Origin: an uncultured Collinsella sp.
GTDB taxonomy: Bacteria; Actinomycetota; Coriobacteriia; Coriobacteriales; Coriobacteriaceae
Assembly: GCA_902496275.1 (NCBI GenBank)
Contig: CABVAC010000002.1
Span: 1-64,000, forward strand
Length of the DNA: 64,000 nt
Reading direction: 5' to 3'
The notes under the pieces were generated by a model. The model had not been told where the DNA came from. It searched no databases and was given only the letters and a program-made list of their open reading frames with translations. A program made the translations under genes and the position numbers. Positions 14,830 to 23,650 of the stretch are shown in pieces; position 1 is the stretch's first letter, and each line of letters starts with the position of its first letter.

Positions 14830-15993
14830 ATGCAGGCATCGCAGCGTCTCGACCGCTTTGGCGCGGAGGTCTTCGCCTCGCTCAACAACAAACTTCTCGC
14901 GCTGAAGGCTCAGGGCAAGACCATTTACAACATGAGCGTGGGCACGCCCGACTTTAAGCCGTACGACCATGTGGTCGAGGCGCTCACGCATGCAGCCCAA
15001 GATCCCGAGATGTGGAAGTATGCCCTGCGCGACCTGCCCGAACTCAAGCAAGCCGTGTGCGATTACTATGAGCGTCGCTTTGGTGTCTCCGGCATTACGC
15101 CGTCTATGGTGCAGTCGTGCAACGGCACGCAGGAGGGCGTGGGCCATTTGGGCCTGGCCCTGCTCGATCCGGGTGACACCATTTTGGTTCCCGATCCGTG
15201 CTACCCGGTCTTTGAGGCGGGCGCCAAAATCGCCGATGCCAAGCTCGAGTACTATCCGTTGGTCGCCGAGCATAATTACCTGCCCTATGTGGCGGGTATC
15301 GATCCCGAGGTGGCCGATCGTGCCAAGTATATGATCGTGTCGCTGCCCGCAAACCCGGTCGGCTCGGTGGGCACGCCCGAGGTCTACGAGGAGATCATCG
15401 CTTTCGCCCGCGAGCACGACCTGCTCATCGTCCATGACAACGCGTACTCCGACATCGTGTTCGACGGCGAGCCGGGCGGCAGCTTCTTGCAGTATCCCGG
15501 TGCGCTTGAGGTGGGCGTGGAGTTCTTCTCGCTTTCCAAGTCGTTTAACGTCACCGGTGCGCGTATCGGCTTTTTGGTCGGCCGCGAGGACGTGGTCTCT
15601 GCCTTTGCCAAGCTGCGCGGCCAGATCGACTTTGGCATGTTCTTCCCGATCCAGAAGGCTGCTATCGCCTGCCTGAACGGTCCGCGCGATGAGGTCGAGG
15701 CGCAGCGTCTGAAGTACCAGGAGCGCCGCGATGCCCTGTGCGACGGTCTTGAGGGCCTGGGCTGGGAGCGTCCCAACGCGCATGGCTCTATGTTTGTGTG
15801 GGCCAAGCTTCCCGGTGGTCGCACCGATTCCATGGCGTTTTGCGAGGAGCTCATGGAGAAGGCCGGCGTTGTGGTGACGCCGGGCGCGAGCTTTGGTCCT
15901 TCGGGCGAGGGGCACGTGCGCATGGCGCTGGTCTTGCCGCCCGACCAGATTGCTTTGGCTGTCGAGGCCATCCGCGAGGCGGGTCTGTATTAG
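14830..15993 (+). CDS. class I/II PLP aminotransferase, LL-DAP aminotransferase-like
   Basis: A 387-residue fold-type I aminotransferase. Visible are the substrate/PLP loop NMSVGTPDFKPYDHVVEAL, CNGTQEGVGHL at the phosphate-binding region, VSLPANPVGSVGT (the NP(x)G motif), DNAYSDIVFDGE (PLP Asp/Tyr), the Schiff-base lysine in SLSKSFNVTGARIGFLVG, and the C-terminal Arg in GHVRMALVLP. The nearest family appears to be LL-diaminopimelate or N-acetyl-diaminopimelate aminotransferases, which would fit the dapH operon 4 kb downstream, but aspartate/alanine transaminases cannot be excluded. AAAGGTGG precedes the chosen ATG; the longer upstream frame runs through the terminator. Confidence 0.85.
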   Translation: MQASQRLDRFGAEVFASLNNKLLALKAQGKTIYNMSVGTPDFKPYDHVVEALTHAAQDPEMWKYALRDLPELKQAVCDYYERRFGVSGITPSMVQSCNGTQEGVGHLGLALLDPGDTILVPDPCYPVFEAGAKIADAKLEYYPLVAEHNYLPYVAGIDPEVADRAKYMIVSLPANPVGSVGTPEVYEEIIAFAREHDLLIVHDNAYSDIVFDGEPGGSFLQYPGALEVGVEFFSLSKSFNVTGARIGFLVGREDVVSAFAKLRGQIDFGMFFPIQKAAIACLNGPRDEVEAQRLKYQERRDALCDGLEGLGWERPNAHGSMFVWAKLPGGRTDSMAFCEELMEKAGVVVTPGASFGPSGEGHVRMALVLPPDQIALAVEAIREAGLY

Positions 15994-16137
15994 AAACCTG
16001 TTTCGACTCGTCAATAGCTCGAAACCGATTTCGTGCAGTTATTTTACGAATCCTGCAAACAATTTCGGTAAACGGTCGATTTTTGGCTGCGAATAGGAGC
16101 ATAATCAAAGTCCCGATTGGATGTATTGGGATTACGG

Positions 16138-16171
16138 CAAGCCGCTTGGGTCGTTCCCGGGCGGCTTGTTT
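16138..16171 (+). terminator. terminator or attenuator upstream of ldh
   Basis: CAAGCCGC (16138-16145) pairs with GCGGCTTG (16161-16168), followed by TTTG. It lies 24 nt before the ldh start, so it either ends the aminotransferase transcript or regulates ldh. Confidence 0.5.
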
Positions 16172-16194
16172 GTGGAGAGAGATGGGAGAAAGTA

Positions 16195-17145
16195 ATGGTT
16201 AACGAGAAGAAGGTCGCTATTGTCGGCTGTGGTTTCGTCGGTTCGTCTTCGGCGTTCGCTCTGATGCAGAGTGGTCTGTTCTCCGAGATGGTCCTCATCG
16301 ACGTGGACAAGAACCGCGCCGAGGGTGAGGCCCTGGATATCGCGCACGGCATGACGTTTGCCGAGCCGATGAAGATCTACGCCGGCGATTATTCCGATGT
16401 CGCCGACGCCGCCATGATCGTCGTCACCGCTGGCGCTGCCCAGAAGCCCGGTGAGACCCGTCTGGACCTGGTCAACAAGAACGTCAACATCTTTAAGTCC
16501 ATCATTCCCGAAATTAAGAAGTCTGGCTTCGACGGCATTCTGCTCATTGTCTCCAACCCGGTCGATGTTCTGACCTATGCCGCCATCAAGATGTCCGGCC
16601 TGCCCGAGGGCCATGTCATCGGCTCCGGCACCGTGCTCGACACTGGCCGTCTGCAGCAGATGCTTGGTGCCCACGTCGAGGTTGACCCGCGCGATGTCCA
16701 GGCCTATGTCATGGGTGAGCACGGCGACTCTGAGTTTGTCGCTTGGTCCAGCGCCCAGGTTGCCGGCGTGCCGCTGAACACTTTCTGCGAGCTTCACGGC
16801 CACCTGGAGCACGAGGCCGCCGAGAAGCGCATCGCTGAGGACGTCAAGAACTCCGCCTACACCATCATCGAGAAGAAACACGCCACCTACTACGGTGTCG
16901 CCATGGCAGTTAAGCGCATCTGCACCGCCGTCATGCGCGATGAGCAGACCGTTCTGCCCGTCTCCTCGCTCATGGTGGGCGAGTACGGCCTGTCCGATCT
17001 TGCCATCTCCATGCCGACCGTCGTTGGCCGCGACGGCGTTGTCTGCCGCGTCCCCGTGCCGCTGAACGATGACGAGCAGCATGAGCTCACCGTCTCCGCC
17101 AAGGCCCTCAAGGACATCATCGACAGCGTCGACTTCTCCTGCTAA
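16195..17145 (+). CDS. ldh: L-lactate dehydrogenase
   Basis: A 316-residue cytosolic enzyme interconverting pyruvate and L-lactate with NADH, a main fermentative electron sink. The Rossmann motif is VAIVGCGFVGSSSAFALM (~7-24); GETRLDLV carries the substrate-loop arginine (~86); IVSNPVDVLTY (~120) and the active-site His in GEHGDSE (~175) follow. The Gln of AAQKPGETR points to lactate rather than malate dehydrogenase. The ATG at 16195 follows GGGAGAAAG; the upstream frame from 16117 includes the hairpin and is not coding. It has its own terminator at 17177. No allosteric site can be judged by eye. Confidence 0.93.
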   Translation: MVNEKKVAIVGCGFVGSSSAFALMQSGLFSEMVLIDVDKNRAEGEALDIAHGMTFAEPMKIYAGDYSDVADAAMIVVTAGAAQKPGETRLDLVNKNVNIFKSIIPEIKKSGFDGILLIVSNPVDVLTYAAIKMSGLPEGHVIGSGTVLDTGRLQQMLGAHVEVDPRDVQAYVMGEHGDSEFVAWSSAQVAGVPLNTFCELHGHLEHEAAEKRIAEDVKNSAYTIIEKKHATYYGVAMAVKRICTAVMRDEQTVLPVSSLMVGEYGLSDLAISMPTVVGRDGVVCRVPVPLNDDEQHELTVSAKALKDIIDSVDFSC

Positions 17146-17176
17146 ATTCGGCTCGTTTGGGCAACAGGCTACAATG

Positions 17177-17211
17177 AAAGGCGTCCGGTCCACACGGTCC
17201 GGGCGCCTTTT
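17177..17211 (+). terminator. terminator of ldh
   Basis: AAAGGCGTCCGG pairs with CCGGGCGCCTTT (one G-T pair) around CACAC, ending in TTTT. Confidence 0.85.
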
Positions 17212-17213
17212 GG

Positions 17214-17242
17214 TGCAAAGTAACCCTACCCCAATGCGCCAT
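17214..17242 (+). repeat. GGTGCAAAG repeat, copy 1
   Basis: GGTGCAAAGTAACCCTACCC then CAATGCGCCA. A close copy lies at 18424-18454. Both have terminal complementarity (GGTGC / GC[AG]CC) and flank the DUF2974 gene. Confidence 0.5.
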
Positions 17243-17258
17243 AGTTGATGGGAGAGTC

Positions 17259-18419
17259 ATGTCGGATTCACCTAACTTTTTGACCTATGTCCAGACGGCG
17301 TTTGATCCGTTTGAGGAACGGTCGTTCTGCGCGGTGGATAGCCTGGTCTTTGCGTGGCTGTCCTATTTGCGTTTGCCGGGTGATATGGCGGAGCTGACGA
17401 ACTGGCAGGGCCTGGACGTACGCGAGCTGCTGCGCGCCGAGTGCTACCGGGACATGATTGGCGACCTGTGGGATCCGGAGGGGAGCAGGGCCTTGTTGGA
17501 GGCCGTGGCAGCAAGCCCTCGCTACCGTGGCGTACACGTTTGCGGCTATCGTGCCGTGAGCGATGTGGTGGCGACAGAGCAGTTTGCAGCCATGGCGTTC
17601 CGGTTTCCGGCGGGGTTTAGTTATCTTTCCTTTCGGGGGACCGACAGTACGATTGTGGGCTGGAAAGAGGACTTTAACATGGCATTCCGGTGTCCTGTGC
17701 CGGCCCAGGAATCCGCGGCGCGTTATGTGGACGAGGCGGCGGATGCGATTGACGGGCCGCTTTTGTGCGGAGGTCATTCCAAGGGTGGAAACCTTGCGGT
17801 GTACGGTGCGGCGATGTGCTCCGATGTCGCCCGTGAGCGAATCGAACGGGTGTATTCCCATGATGGTCCTGGCTTCGTCGAGGAGTTTCTGAACGGCAAC
17901 GCCTTTGCCGATCTTTCCAGCCGCATCGATAAGACGCTACCTCGGTCGTCGATCTTTGGCATGATGTTCGAGACGCAGGAGGACTATGCCATCGTTGAGA
18001 GCACCGAGTTCAGCCTGCTGCAGCACAATCCCTTTAGCTGGGTGGTTGATGGTCGCGACTTCGTGTACTGTGAGCGCCTGTCCGCCGGTGCTCGATACGT
18101 TGATGGCTCCATTCGCGAGATGCTGCTTGCAGTGGGGCCTAGCGAGCGCGAGCGTTTTGTAGATGCGTTGTTCTCCGTGTTTGAGGCTACGGGTGCTGAG
18201 CGGTTTGCGGATATCGCTGGGAATCTGCGCGAGAGCCTGCCCGTGATGCTCCAGACTGCGCAAGGTTTCGACAAGGATACACGACGCTTTGTCTCGCAGA
18301 CCATCGTGGCAATCCTTAAGTGCGCACTGCTGCCCAAACGACCCCAGATCGACATGTCCGCTGCCGGTAAGAGTCTGGCAGAACAGCTCGAGGCTTGGCA
18401 GTCCGAGCTCCTGCGCTAG
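17259..18419 (+). CDS. DUF2974 (Mbeg1-like) alpha/beta-hydrolase-fold protein
   Basis: A 386-residue protein of the Mbeg1-like/DUF2974 family, found widely in Firmicutes and Coriobacteria and thought to be lipase-like. A nucleophile elbow GGHSKGGNLAVYGA (~172-185) supplies the Ser, preceded by the strand SYLSFRGTDSTIVGWKEDF (~125-143), as in class 3 lipases. SHDGPGF (~205) is also conserved; the remaining acid and His are not certain by eye. No signal peptide, so an intracellular esterase or lipase is likely. GGGAGA precedes the ATG. It is flanked on both sides by a GGTGCAAAG hairpin repeat. Substrate unknown. Confidence 0.82.
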   Translation: MSDSPNFLTYVQTAFDPFEERSFCAVDSLVFAWLSYLRLPGDMAELTNWQGLDVRELLRAECYRDMIGDLWDPEGSRALLEAVAASPRYRGVHVCGYRAVSDVVATEQFAAMAFRFPAGFSYLSFRGTDSTIVGWKEDFNMAFRCPVPAQESAARYVDEAADAIDGPLLCGGHSKGGNLAVYGAAMCSDVARERIERVYSHDGPGFVEEFLNGNAFADLSSRIDKTLPRSSIFGMMFETQEDYAIVESTEFSLLQHNPFSWVVDGRDFVYCERLSAGARYVDGSIREMLLAVGPSERERFVDALFSVFEATGAERFADIAGNLRESLPVMLQTAQGFDKDTRRFVSQTIVAILKCALLPKRPQIDMSAAGKSLAEQLEAWQSELLR

Positions 18420-18423
18420 CCAT

Positions 18424-18454
18424 TGGTGCAAAGCAACCTGTCCCAGATGCACCA
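18424..18454 (+). repeat. GGTGCAAAG repeat, copy 2
   Basis: GGTGCAAAGCAACCTGTCCC then AGATGCACCA. ATTGGTGCA at its left pairs with TGCACCAAT at its right, so it can form a hairpin just after the DUF2974 stop codon. Confidence 0.5.
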
Positions 18455-18521
18455 ATCTTCGATGCGCTCGGGGAGGGCTCGACCGCTATACTGGTTCATG
18501 CCGAAATCGATCTAGAACGGA

Positions 18522-19535
18522 ATGCCGTATATGAAAATCAATCACGCGATTCTGCATATCCTGGACTTTGACTCTGCCGTCAACGTCATGAGCCAGCGCG
18601 AGCTCGATATCGAGAGTCGTACCGTGCGCAACTTCGTGACCACGCATCTGCGCCGCGCACGTACCTCGGCCGACAATAAACGCGCCACGTTTGCCGAGAA
18701 CTCTGCGTTTGGCGGCGAGCTCAAGGGCTATTTCTTTGGCGAGCGCGAGTTCGTGGACCTGTCGCAGCAGATTGCAGAGTTTATCTCCTCCGAGCTCACC
18801 AAAGCCGAGAAAGCCGAGTCCACCGACGTGCTCGTGGCCGATTTTGACGACGATGAGGATGCCCGCTGGTTTGCCGTGATGCTGCTGGGCTCCAAGCAGG
18901 CTTTTATGCACGAAGTGGGCCGCGAGGAGGGAGAGGTGCGCAACGACATCGCGCGCCACTACGCCATTCTGCCGAACCCCTCGCAAAAGGTGCCGAGCTA
19001 TGCCATCGTGCGCGCGAGTACCATGGAGATCGGCTACGTGGACAAGAAGCGCAAGATTGCCGGCGAGGACCGTATGCTCATTCCCGACGGTCTGCTGCAG
19101 TGCGACACGGGCGTATCGGGCAAGGAGGTCATCGACACCGTGACGCGTGTGGTCGAGGAAGTCGCCGAGGAGCACGGTGCCAATACGGCCGTAGCGCTCG
19201 CTAAGGTTAAGGCTGCCGTTGCCGAGAAGGTCGAGGATGACGAGGAGCTTCCGCCTTGGGATATCGTCGATGAGGTCTTTGAGGACGAACCGGTCATCAA
19301 GGAGAGCGTACGTGCGGCGCTGACCGAAGAGAAGGTGCCCGAGCGTGTGCCCGTGGAGCGCAAGCAGGTCGAGCGTGCGGCCGTGCGCAACCACAAGATT
19401 CGTACCGACACGGGTATTGAGATCAGCTTCCCGGCCGAGATGGGCTCGAACTCCGAGTACATCGAGTTCGTCAACGAACCCAACGGCCTCATCTCCATCG
19501 AGCTCAAAAACATCGGCAGCATCGAGAATCGATAA
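18522..19535 (+). CDS. nucleoid-associated protein, NdpA/YejK family
   Basis: A 337-residue homologue of the 37-kDa nucleoid-associated proteins, which bind DNA without known sequence specificity. It has the typical opening MKINHAILHILD, an ELDIESRTVRNFVTTHLRRA segment, VLVADFDDDEDARWFAVMLL (~107-126), and a C-terminal half rich in Glu/Lys. The ORF opens at 18522 but an ATG at 18531 gives the more usual N-terminus; GGAA lies upstream of both. A terminator follows immediately. The role in Gram-positives is not established; members are also found as phage- or defence-associated genes, but nothing here suggests that. Confidence 0.82.
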   Translation: MPYMKINHAILHILDFDSAVNVMSQRELDIESRTVRNFVTTHLRRARTSADNKRATFAENSAFGGELKGYFFGEREFVDLSQQIAEFISSELTKAEKAESTDVLVADFDDDEDARWFAVMLLGSKQAFMHEVGREEGEVRNDIARHYAILPNPSQKVPSYAIVRASTMEIGYVDKKRKIAGEDRMLIPDGLLQCDTGVSGKEVIDTVTRVVEEVAEEHGANTAVALAKVKAAVAEKVEDDEELPPWDIVDEVFEDEPVIKESVRAALTEEKVPERVPVERKQVERAAVRNHKIRTDTGIEISFPAEMGSNSEYIEFVNEPNGLISIELKNIGSIENR

Positions 19536-19560
19536 ACTGCGCCTGGACGCTGCAAAAAAC

Positions 19561-19595
19561 AAAGGCCGAAGCTCCGATGGTGCTTCGGCCTTTTT
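19561..19595 (+). terminator. terminator after the nucleoid-associated protein gene
   Basis: AAAGGCCGAAGC pairs with GCTTCGGCCTTT around an internal loop, ending in TTTTT. Confidence 0.85.
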
Positions 19596-19638
19596 GCATG
19601 GGATTGAATTGCGCCGCAGGCTGAGCATACGTCAGCGA

Positions 19639-19777
19639 AAACGCCCCTAGGCGAGCAAGGTGACGTGAAAGAGGAGGGCATTGACCTTCTGGTCATGCCC
19701 GACGATTGAACGTCAGATTGCCGCTCTGGGGCGTTTGCAGCGTCGAGCTGTTGCGCGGGTTGGTAAACCCGCGCAAC
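19639..19777 (-). repeat. structured repeat family A, copy 3 (3' of dapH)
   Basis: Read on the minus strand, directly after the dapH stop: a hairpin with a 12-bp perfect stem GTTGCGCGGGTT / AACCCGCGCAAC (19766-19777 and 19750-19761), the linker GCTCGACGCTGC (19737-19748), then a 98-nt hairpin. The latter has outer stem AAACGCCCC / GGGGCGTTT, middle stem TGACG / CGTCA, the conserved loop strands CGTTCA..CGTCG and CTCCTCTTTC, and an apical hairpin GGGCATGACC / GGTCAATGCCC. The order matches copy 1, with nearly every stem pair changed and still paired. Confidence 0.7.
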
Positions 19778-19778
19778 C

Positions 19779-20498
19779 CTACAGCTGGCGCAGGCCTTCC
19801 TCGAGGCCGGTCTTGCTGTCGGTCTTCTCGTCGCGCATCTTGATGACGCGGGCGGGGACACCGGCCACGACGGCACCAGCGGGGACGTCCTCGACGCACA
19901 CGGCGCCGGCGGCAACGACAGCGCCCTTGCCTACGTGCACGCCTTCCAGGACCACGGCGTTGGCGCCGATCATGACATCGTCCTCGATGATGACGGGCGT
20001 GGCGCTTGCGGGTTCAACGACGCCTGCCAACACGGTTCCAGCGCCGATGTGGCAGTTCTTGCCCACTGTGGCGCGGCCGCCCAGCACGGCGCCCATGTCG
20101 ATCATGGAGCCCTCACCGATAACGGAGCCGATATTGATGATGGCACCCATCATGATGACGGCGCGGTCGCCGATCTCGACGCGGTCGCGGATGATCGCGC
20201 CCGGCTCGATGCGGGCGTTGATGCCCTTGAGGTCGAGCATGGGCACGGCGGAGTTGCGGCAGTCGTTCTCCACATCGTAGTAATCGATGGAATCGGCATT
20301 GGCATCAAGGATGGCTTTGAGCTCGTCCCAGTCGCCAAAGACAGTCTTGCCACGACGACCGCCGTAGACGTGTGCGTCGCCCCAGGCAACCTTCATGCCC
20401 GGCTTTTCGCGCACGTACAGTTTGACGGGCGTTTTTTTGGGCGCGGTGGCGATGTAGTTGATAATCTCCTGTGCATCCATATCGGCTGCATTGCTCAT
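19779..20498 (-). CDS. dapH: tetrahydrodipicolinate N-acetyltransferase
   Basis: A 239-residue left-handed beta-helix acyltransferase that acetylates 2,3,4,5-tetrahydrodipicolinate with acetyl-CoA, in the acetylase branch of the lysine/diaminopimelate pathway. An N-terminal DapH domain ([20 protein letters not shown]) precedes hexapeptide repeats ([19 protein letters not shown], then [20 protein letters not shown] and [19 protein letters not shown]) and a closing [11 protein letters not shown]. The length and N-domain distinguish it from the succinyltransferase DapD. It is the last gene of the minus-strand lysA-dapA, dapB, dapH operon, 39 nt after dapB. A family A structured element lies immediately downstream. 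Confidence 0.92.
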   Translation of the reverse strand: MSNAADMDAQEIINYIATAPKKTPVKLYVREKPGMKVAWGDAHVYGGRRGKTVFGDWDELKAILDANADSIDYYDVENDCRNSAVPMLDLKGINARIEPGAIIRDRVEIGDRAVIMMGAIINIGSVIGEGSMIDMGAVLGGRATVGKNCHIGAGTVLAGVVEPASATPVIIEDDVMIGANAVVLEGVHVGKGAVVAAGAVCVEDVPAGAVVAGVPARVIKMRDEKTDSKTGLEEGLRQL

Positions 20499-20537
20499 TT
20501 GCTGTCTCTCCTTTGGGTGGATCCGGTTGATACCTGG

Positions 20538-21278
20538 TTAGGCAAACATGACCTGGTCGAACGTATAGAAGCCGTGCTCGCGGGTGACGAGCTTCTGCGC
20601 GGCTGCCAGGGCGCCGTTGACGAAGATCTGACGGCTCGTGGCGCGATGCGTGAGCGTGACTTCCTCGTCCTGGCCAAAGAAACTCACTTCGTGCACGCCG
20701 GCGACAGTGCCACCGCGCAGCGAGTGCATGCCGATCTCCTTGGGGTCGCGCGCTCCGCACATGCCCTCGCGGCCATAGACGGGGTGGTAGCCCGCCTCGG
20801 GCTCGGCTTCGACGACGGCATCGAGCAGCAACTTGGCAGTGCCGCTGGGGGCGTCGACCTTTTGGTTATGGTGCGTCTCGACGATTTCGCAGTCAAAGCC
20901 GGGCAGCTCGCGTGTGGCCTGTGCTACCAGATGACGCAGGGCTGCGATACCGATGGAGTAATTGCCGGAGTGCATGACGCGGGCGTTCTGACCCAGCTCG
21001 CGCAGGCGATCCATCTGCTCTGGTGTGTAGCCCGTGGTGCCCGAGACCAACGCGGCGCCTGTACGCTCGACATAGGCGACGACGGCATCGAAGGTCACGA
21101 CGTTCGAGAAGTCGATGATGACGTCGGCTGCCGGGGCACTCTCGAGCTCGGACAAGTCGAAGCCGATCTGGGCGACGATATCAAAAACGGGCTGACCGGC
21201 GGCGTCGACAACGCCCTCGGCGGTGGTGCGGATGAGCGAGCCCATACGGCCCGTTCCCATAATGACGGTCTTAATCAA
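20538..21278 (-). CDS. dapB: 4-hydroxy-tetrahydrodipicolinate reductase
   Basis: A 246-residue NAD(P)H-dependent reductase producing tetrahydrodipicolinate from the DapA product. TVIMGTGRMGSLI is the nucleotide-binding loop (~4-16); DVIIDFSN and LVSGTTGYT follow; the catalytic His and Lys lie in VETHHNQKVDAPSGTAKLLL (~150-169). Residue order and length are usual for DapB. The start overlaps the upstream dapA stop by 8 nt, so translation is coupled. It belongs to the riboswitch-led lysine operon; the product feeds DapH 40 nt downstream. Confidence 0.95.
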   Translation of the reverse strand: MIKTVIMGTGRMGSLIRTTAEGVVDAAGQPVFDIVAQIGFDLSELESAPAADVIIDFSNVVTFDAVVAYVERTGAALVSGTTGYTPEQMDRLRELGQNARVMHSGNYSIGIAALRHLVAQATRELPGFDCEIVETHHNQKVDAPSGTAKLLLDAVVEAEPEAGYHPVYGREGMCGARDPKEIGMHSLRGGTVAGVHEVSFFGQDEEVTLTHRATSRQIFVNGALAAAQKLVTREHGFYTFDQVMFA

Positions 21279-23580
21279 GCAGACCAGCTCCCTTCAGAGC
21301 ATCGGTAAGTGCAGCGCGCGTGTCGTTGGCCATGGGGCACAGCGGCATGCGGTAGTTTGCCTCGATCATACCCATCTGTGCGAGCGCTTCCTTAACAGGG
21401 ATGGGGTTGACCTCGCTAAAGAGGGCGTTGATGAGCGGCTGACCGGCGATCTGGATATCGCGGGCGCGCTCCACGTCACCGTCCAGATAGGCGCGGCACA
21501 TGTCGTGCACGAGCTGCGGCTGAACATCGGCCCACACGCTGATGGTGCCCGAGGCACCCAGGCTCATGAGCGGCACGGTGAGGGCGTCCTCGCCCGAGTA
21601 CATGCGGAAGTCGTCGGACAGCAGGTGGGCGATCTTGGCCGCGTAGGCGACGTTGCCCGAGGCTTCCTTAATACCCATGATGTTGGGGTGCGCGGCCAAG
21701 CGCTCCACATTGCGCTCGCTGATGCCGCAGCCGCAGCGGCCGGGGATGTTGTACAGGATGCAGGGGATATCTACGGCATCGGCAACGGTCTTAAAGTGCT
21801 GGTAGATGCCCTCTTCGTTGGACTTGTTGTAGTAGGGGGTAATGAGCAGCAGGCCGTCGGCGCCCAGGCCCTGATAGGTGAGCGACTTGGTGAGCATGGT
21901 CTGCGTGGAGTTGGAGCCCGAGCCGGCGATGACGGGGACACGGCCTGCAACCTGCTTGACCACCGCGGCGACAACGGAGTTGTCCTCATCGTCAGTCATC
22001 GTGGCGCTCTCGCCGGTGGTGCCCAGGGTGAGGATGGCGTCGGTACCGTTTTGCAGGTGGAAATCGATAAGGCGCTCGAGCGCGTCAAAGTCGACGCTTC
22101 CGTCCTTTTTAAACGGCGTGACGAGGGCGACGATCGAACCCTCGAGGTTGCGGATATCCATGTTCTTCTCCTTCGCTTCCGCGATCTGGATGCGTTTGTT
22201 CCACTGAGCGGCGACGGCCAGACGCTCGTCCTGGGCGCGACGGCGGGCACTTTCGGCGCGCGACTTGGCCAGCAGCTCTCGGCCGCTCGGCAGCACGTCG
22301 AGCGTGGCAAAGTAATCGCCCGGGCGCTCAGCACGGCGGATGAGGTCGGCCGAGCCATCGGGGCGCAGCAGCACCTCGGCGGAGCGCAGACGGCCGTTGT
22401 AGTTGTAGCCCATGGAGTAGCCATGCGCGCCGGTATCGTGGATCACGAGCAGGTCGCCCATGTCGATATGCGGCAACTCGCGATCAATGGCGAACTTGTC
22501 ATTGTTCTCGCATAGGTTGCCCGTGATGTCGTAGGTGTCCGTAACGGGTGCTGCGGTCTTGTCGGCGCCACCCGGCTGACCCATCACCGTGATGTGGTGG
22601 TAAGCGCCATACATGGCAGGGCGGATCAGATCGACGGCGCTTGCGTCGACACCGATATAGTCCTTGTAGATCTGCTTCTCGTGGATGGCCTTGGTGACCA
22701 GGCAGCCGTAGGGGCCCATCATAAAGCGGCCCATCTCGGTGCAGATGGCCACATCGCCCATGCCGGCAGGAACCAGGATCTCGTCGTATGCCGCGTGCAC
22801 CCCCTCGCCGATGGCGTGAATGTCGTTGGCCTGCTGCTCGGGCAGATAGGGGATGCCGACGCCGCCGGACAGATTGATGAAGGCGACGTGTGCGCCGGTC
22901 TCGCGCTCCAGGCGCACGGCAAGCTCAAAGAGGATGCGCGCAAGCTTGGGGTAGTAGTCGTTGGTGACGGTGTTGCTGGCAAGGAATGCGTGGATACCAA
23001 AGTCCTCGGCACCCTTGGCCTTGAGCGTGCGAAAGGCCTCGAAGAGCTGCTCGGTGGTCATGCCGTACTTGGAGTCGCCCGGGTTGTCCATGATGCCGTT
23101 GGAGAGCTGGAACAGGCCACCCGGATTAAAGCGGCAGCTGACCGTCTTGGGGATGGGCCCCGCAACGTGCTCAAAGAACTCGATGTGGCTGATGTCGTCA
23201 AAGTTGACGATGGCACCCAGCTTGTCGGCGAGCTCAAAGTCCGCCGCCGGCGTGTCGTTGGACGAGAACATGATGTCGTGTCCCGTGATGCCCAGCGAGC
23301 GGGCGATCATGAGCTCGGTATAGCTCGAGCAATCGCAGCCGCAGCCGTATTCGTTGAGAATGGAGATGAGCGCCGGGTTGGGGTTGGCCTTGACGGCAAA
23401 GTATTCCTTAAAGCCCGGGTTCCATGCAAAGGCGTCGCGCACTTCTTGCATGTTGCGGCGGATGCCCGCCTCGTCGTATAGATGAAATGGCGTGGGGAAC
23501 TGCTCGACGATATGCTCGAGCGTCTCCTTGTCCACAAACGGCTGCTTAGCCGCATATGCTTCGTTGGGGGTCAATGCCAT
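21271..23580 (-). CDS. lysA-dapA: LysA-DapA fused ORF: diaminopimelate decarboxylase plus dihydrodipicolinate synthase
   Basis: One uninterrupted 769-residue frame. Residues 1-~430 are a PLP-dependent diaminopimelate decarboxylase (Schiff-base Lys in YFAVKANPNP; VDASAVDLIRPAMYGAYHH; CENNDKFAIDRELP; HDTGAHGYSM). Residues ~474-769 are a DapA aldolase (LEGSIVALVTPF; TLGTTGESATM; Tyr in ILYNIPGRCG; Schiff-base Lys in GIKEASGNV). They are joined by about 40 charged residues (ESARRRAQDERLAVAAQWNK and on). At the junction AAGGAG lies 6 nt before an in-frame ATG at 22161 starting MDIRNLEGS, so free DapA may also be made. The first and last steps of lysine synthesis are thus linked. A lysine riboswitch precedes the gene. 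A lost stop codon or sequencing error is possible. Confidence 0.9.
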   Translation of the reverse strand: MALTPNEAYAAKQPFVDKETLEHIVEQFPTPFHLYDEAGIRRNMQEVRDAFAWNPGFKEYFAVKANPNPALISILNEYGCGCDCSSYTELMIARSLGITGHDIMFSSNDTPAADFELADKLGAIVNFDDISHIEFFEHVAGPIPKTVSCRFNPGGLFQLSNGIMDNPGDSKYGMTTEQLFEAFRTLKAKGAEDFGIHAFLASNTVTNDYYPKLARILFELAVRLERETGAHVAFINLSGGVGIPYLPEQQANDIHAIGEGVHAAYDEILVPAGMGDVAICTEMGRFMMGPYGCLVTKAIHEKQIYKDYIGVDASAVDLIRPAMYGAYHHITVMGQPGGADKTAAPVTDTYDITGNLCENNDKFAIDRELPHIDMGDLLVIHDTGAHGYSMGYNYNGRLRSAEVLLRPDGSADLIRRAERPGDYFATLDVLPSGRELLAKSRAESARRRAQDERLAVAAQWNKRIQIAEAKEKNMDIRNLEGSIVALVTPFKKDGSVDFDALERLIDFHLQNGTDAILTLGTTGESATMTDDEDNSVVAAVVKQVAGRVPVIAGSGSNSTQTMLTKSLTYQGLGADGLLLITPYYNKSNEEGIYQHFKTVADAVDIPCILYNIPGRCGCGISERNVERLAAHPNIMGIKEASGNVAYAAKIAHLLSDDFRMYSGEDALTVPLMSLGASGTISVWADVQPQLVHDMCRAYLDGDVERARDIQIAGQPLINALFSEVNPIPVKEALAQMGMIEANYRMPLCPMANDTRAALTDALKGAGLLD
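22161..22172 (-). promoter_or_regulatory. internal ribosome-binding site and start for DapA
   Basis: On the minus strand AAGGAGAAGAAC ends directly at the ATG of MDIRNLEGS inside the lysA-dapA frame. Strength and spacing match normal starts in this window, arguing that DapA is also translated alone. Confidence 0.55.
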
Positions 23581-23650
23581 GTCCCGTAAACCTCGCTATC
23601 CAGACGGCGCCATCTGCGCATCGAATCCGCATAGCGTGGACCCAATGTCC

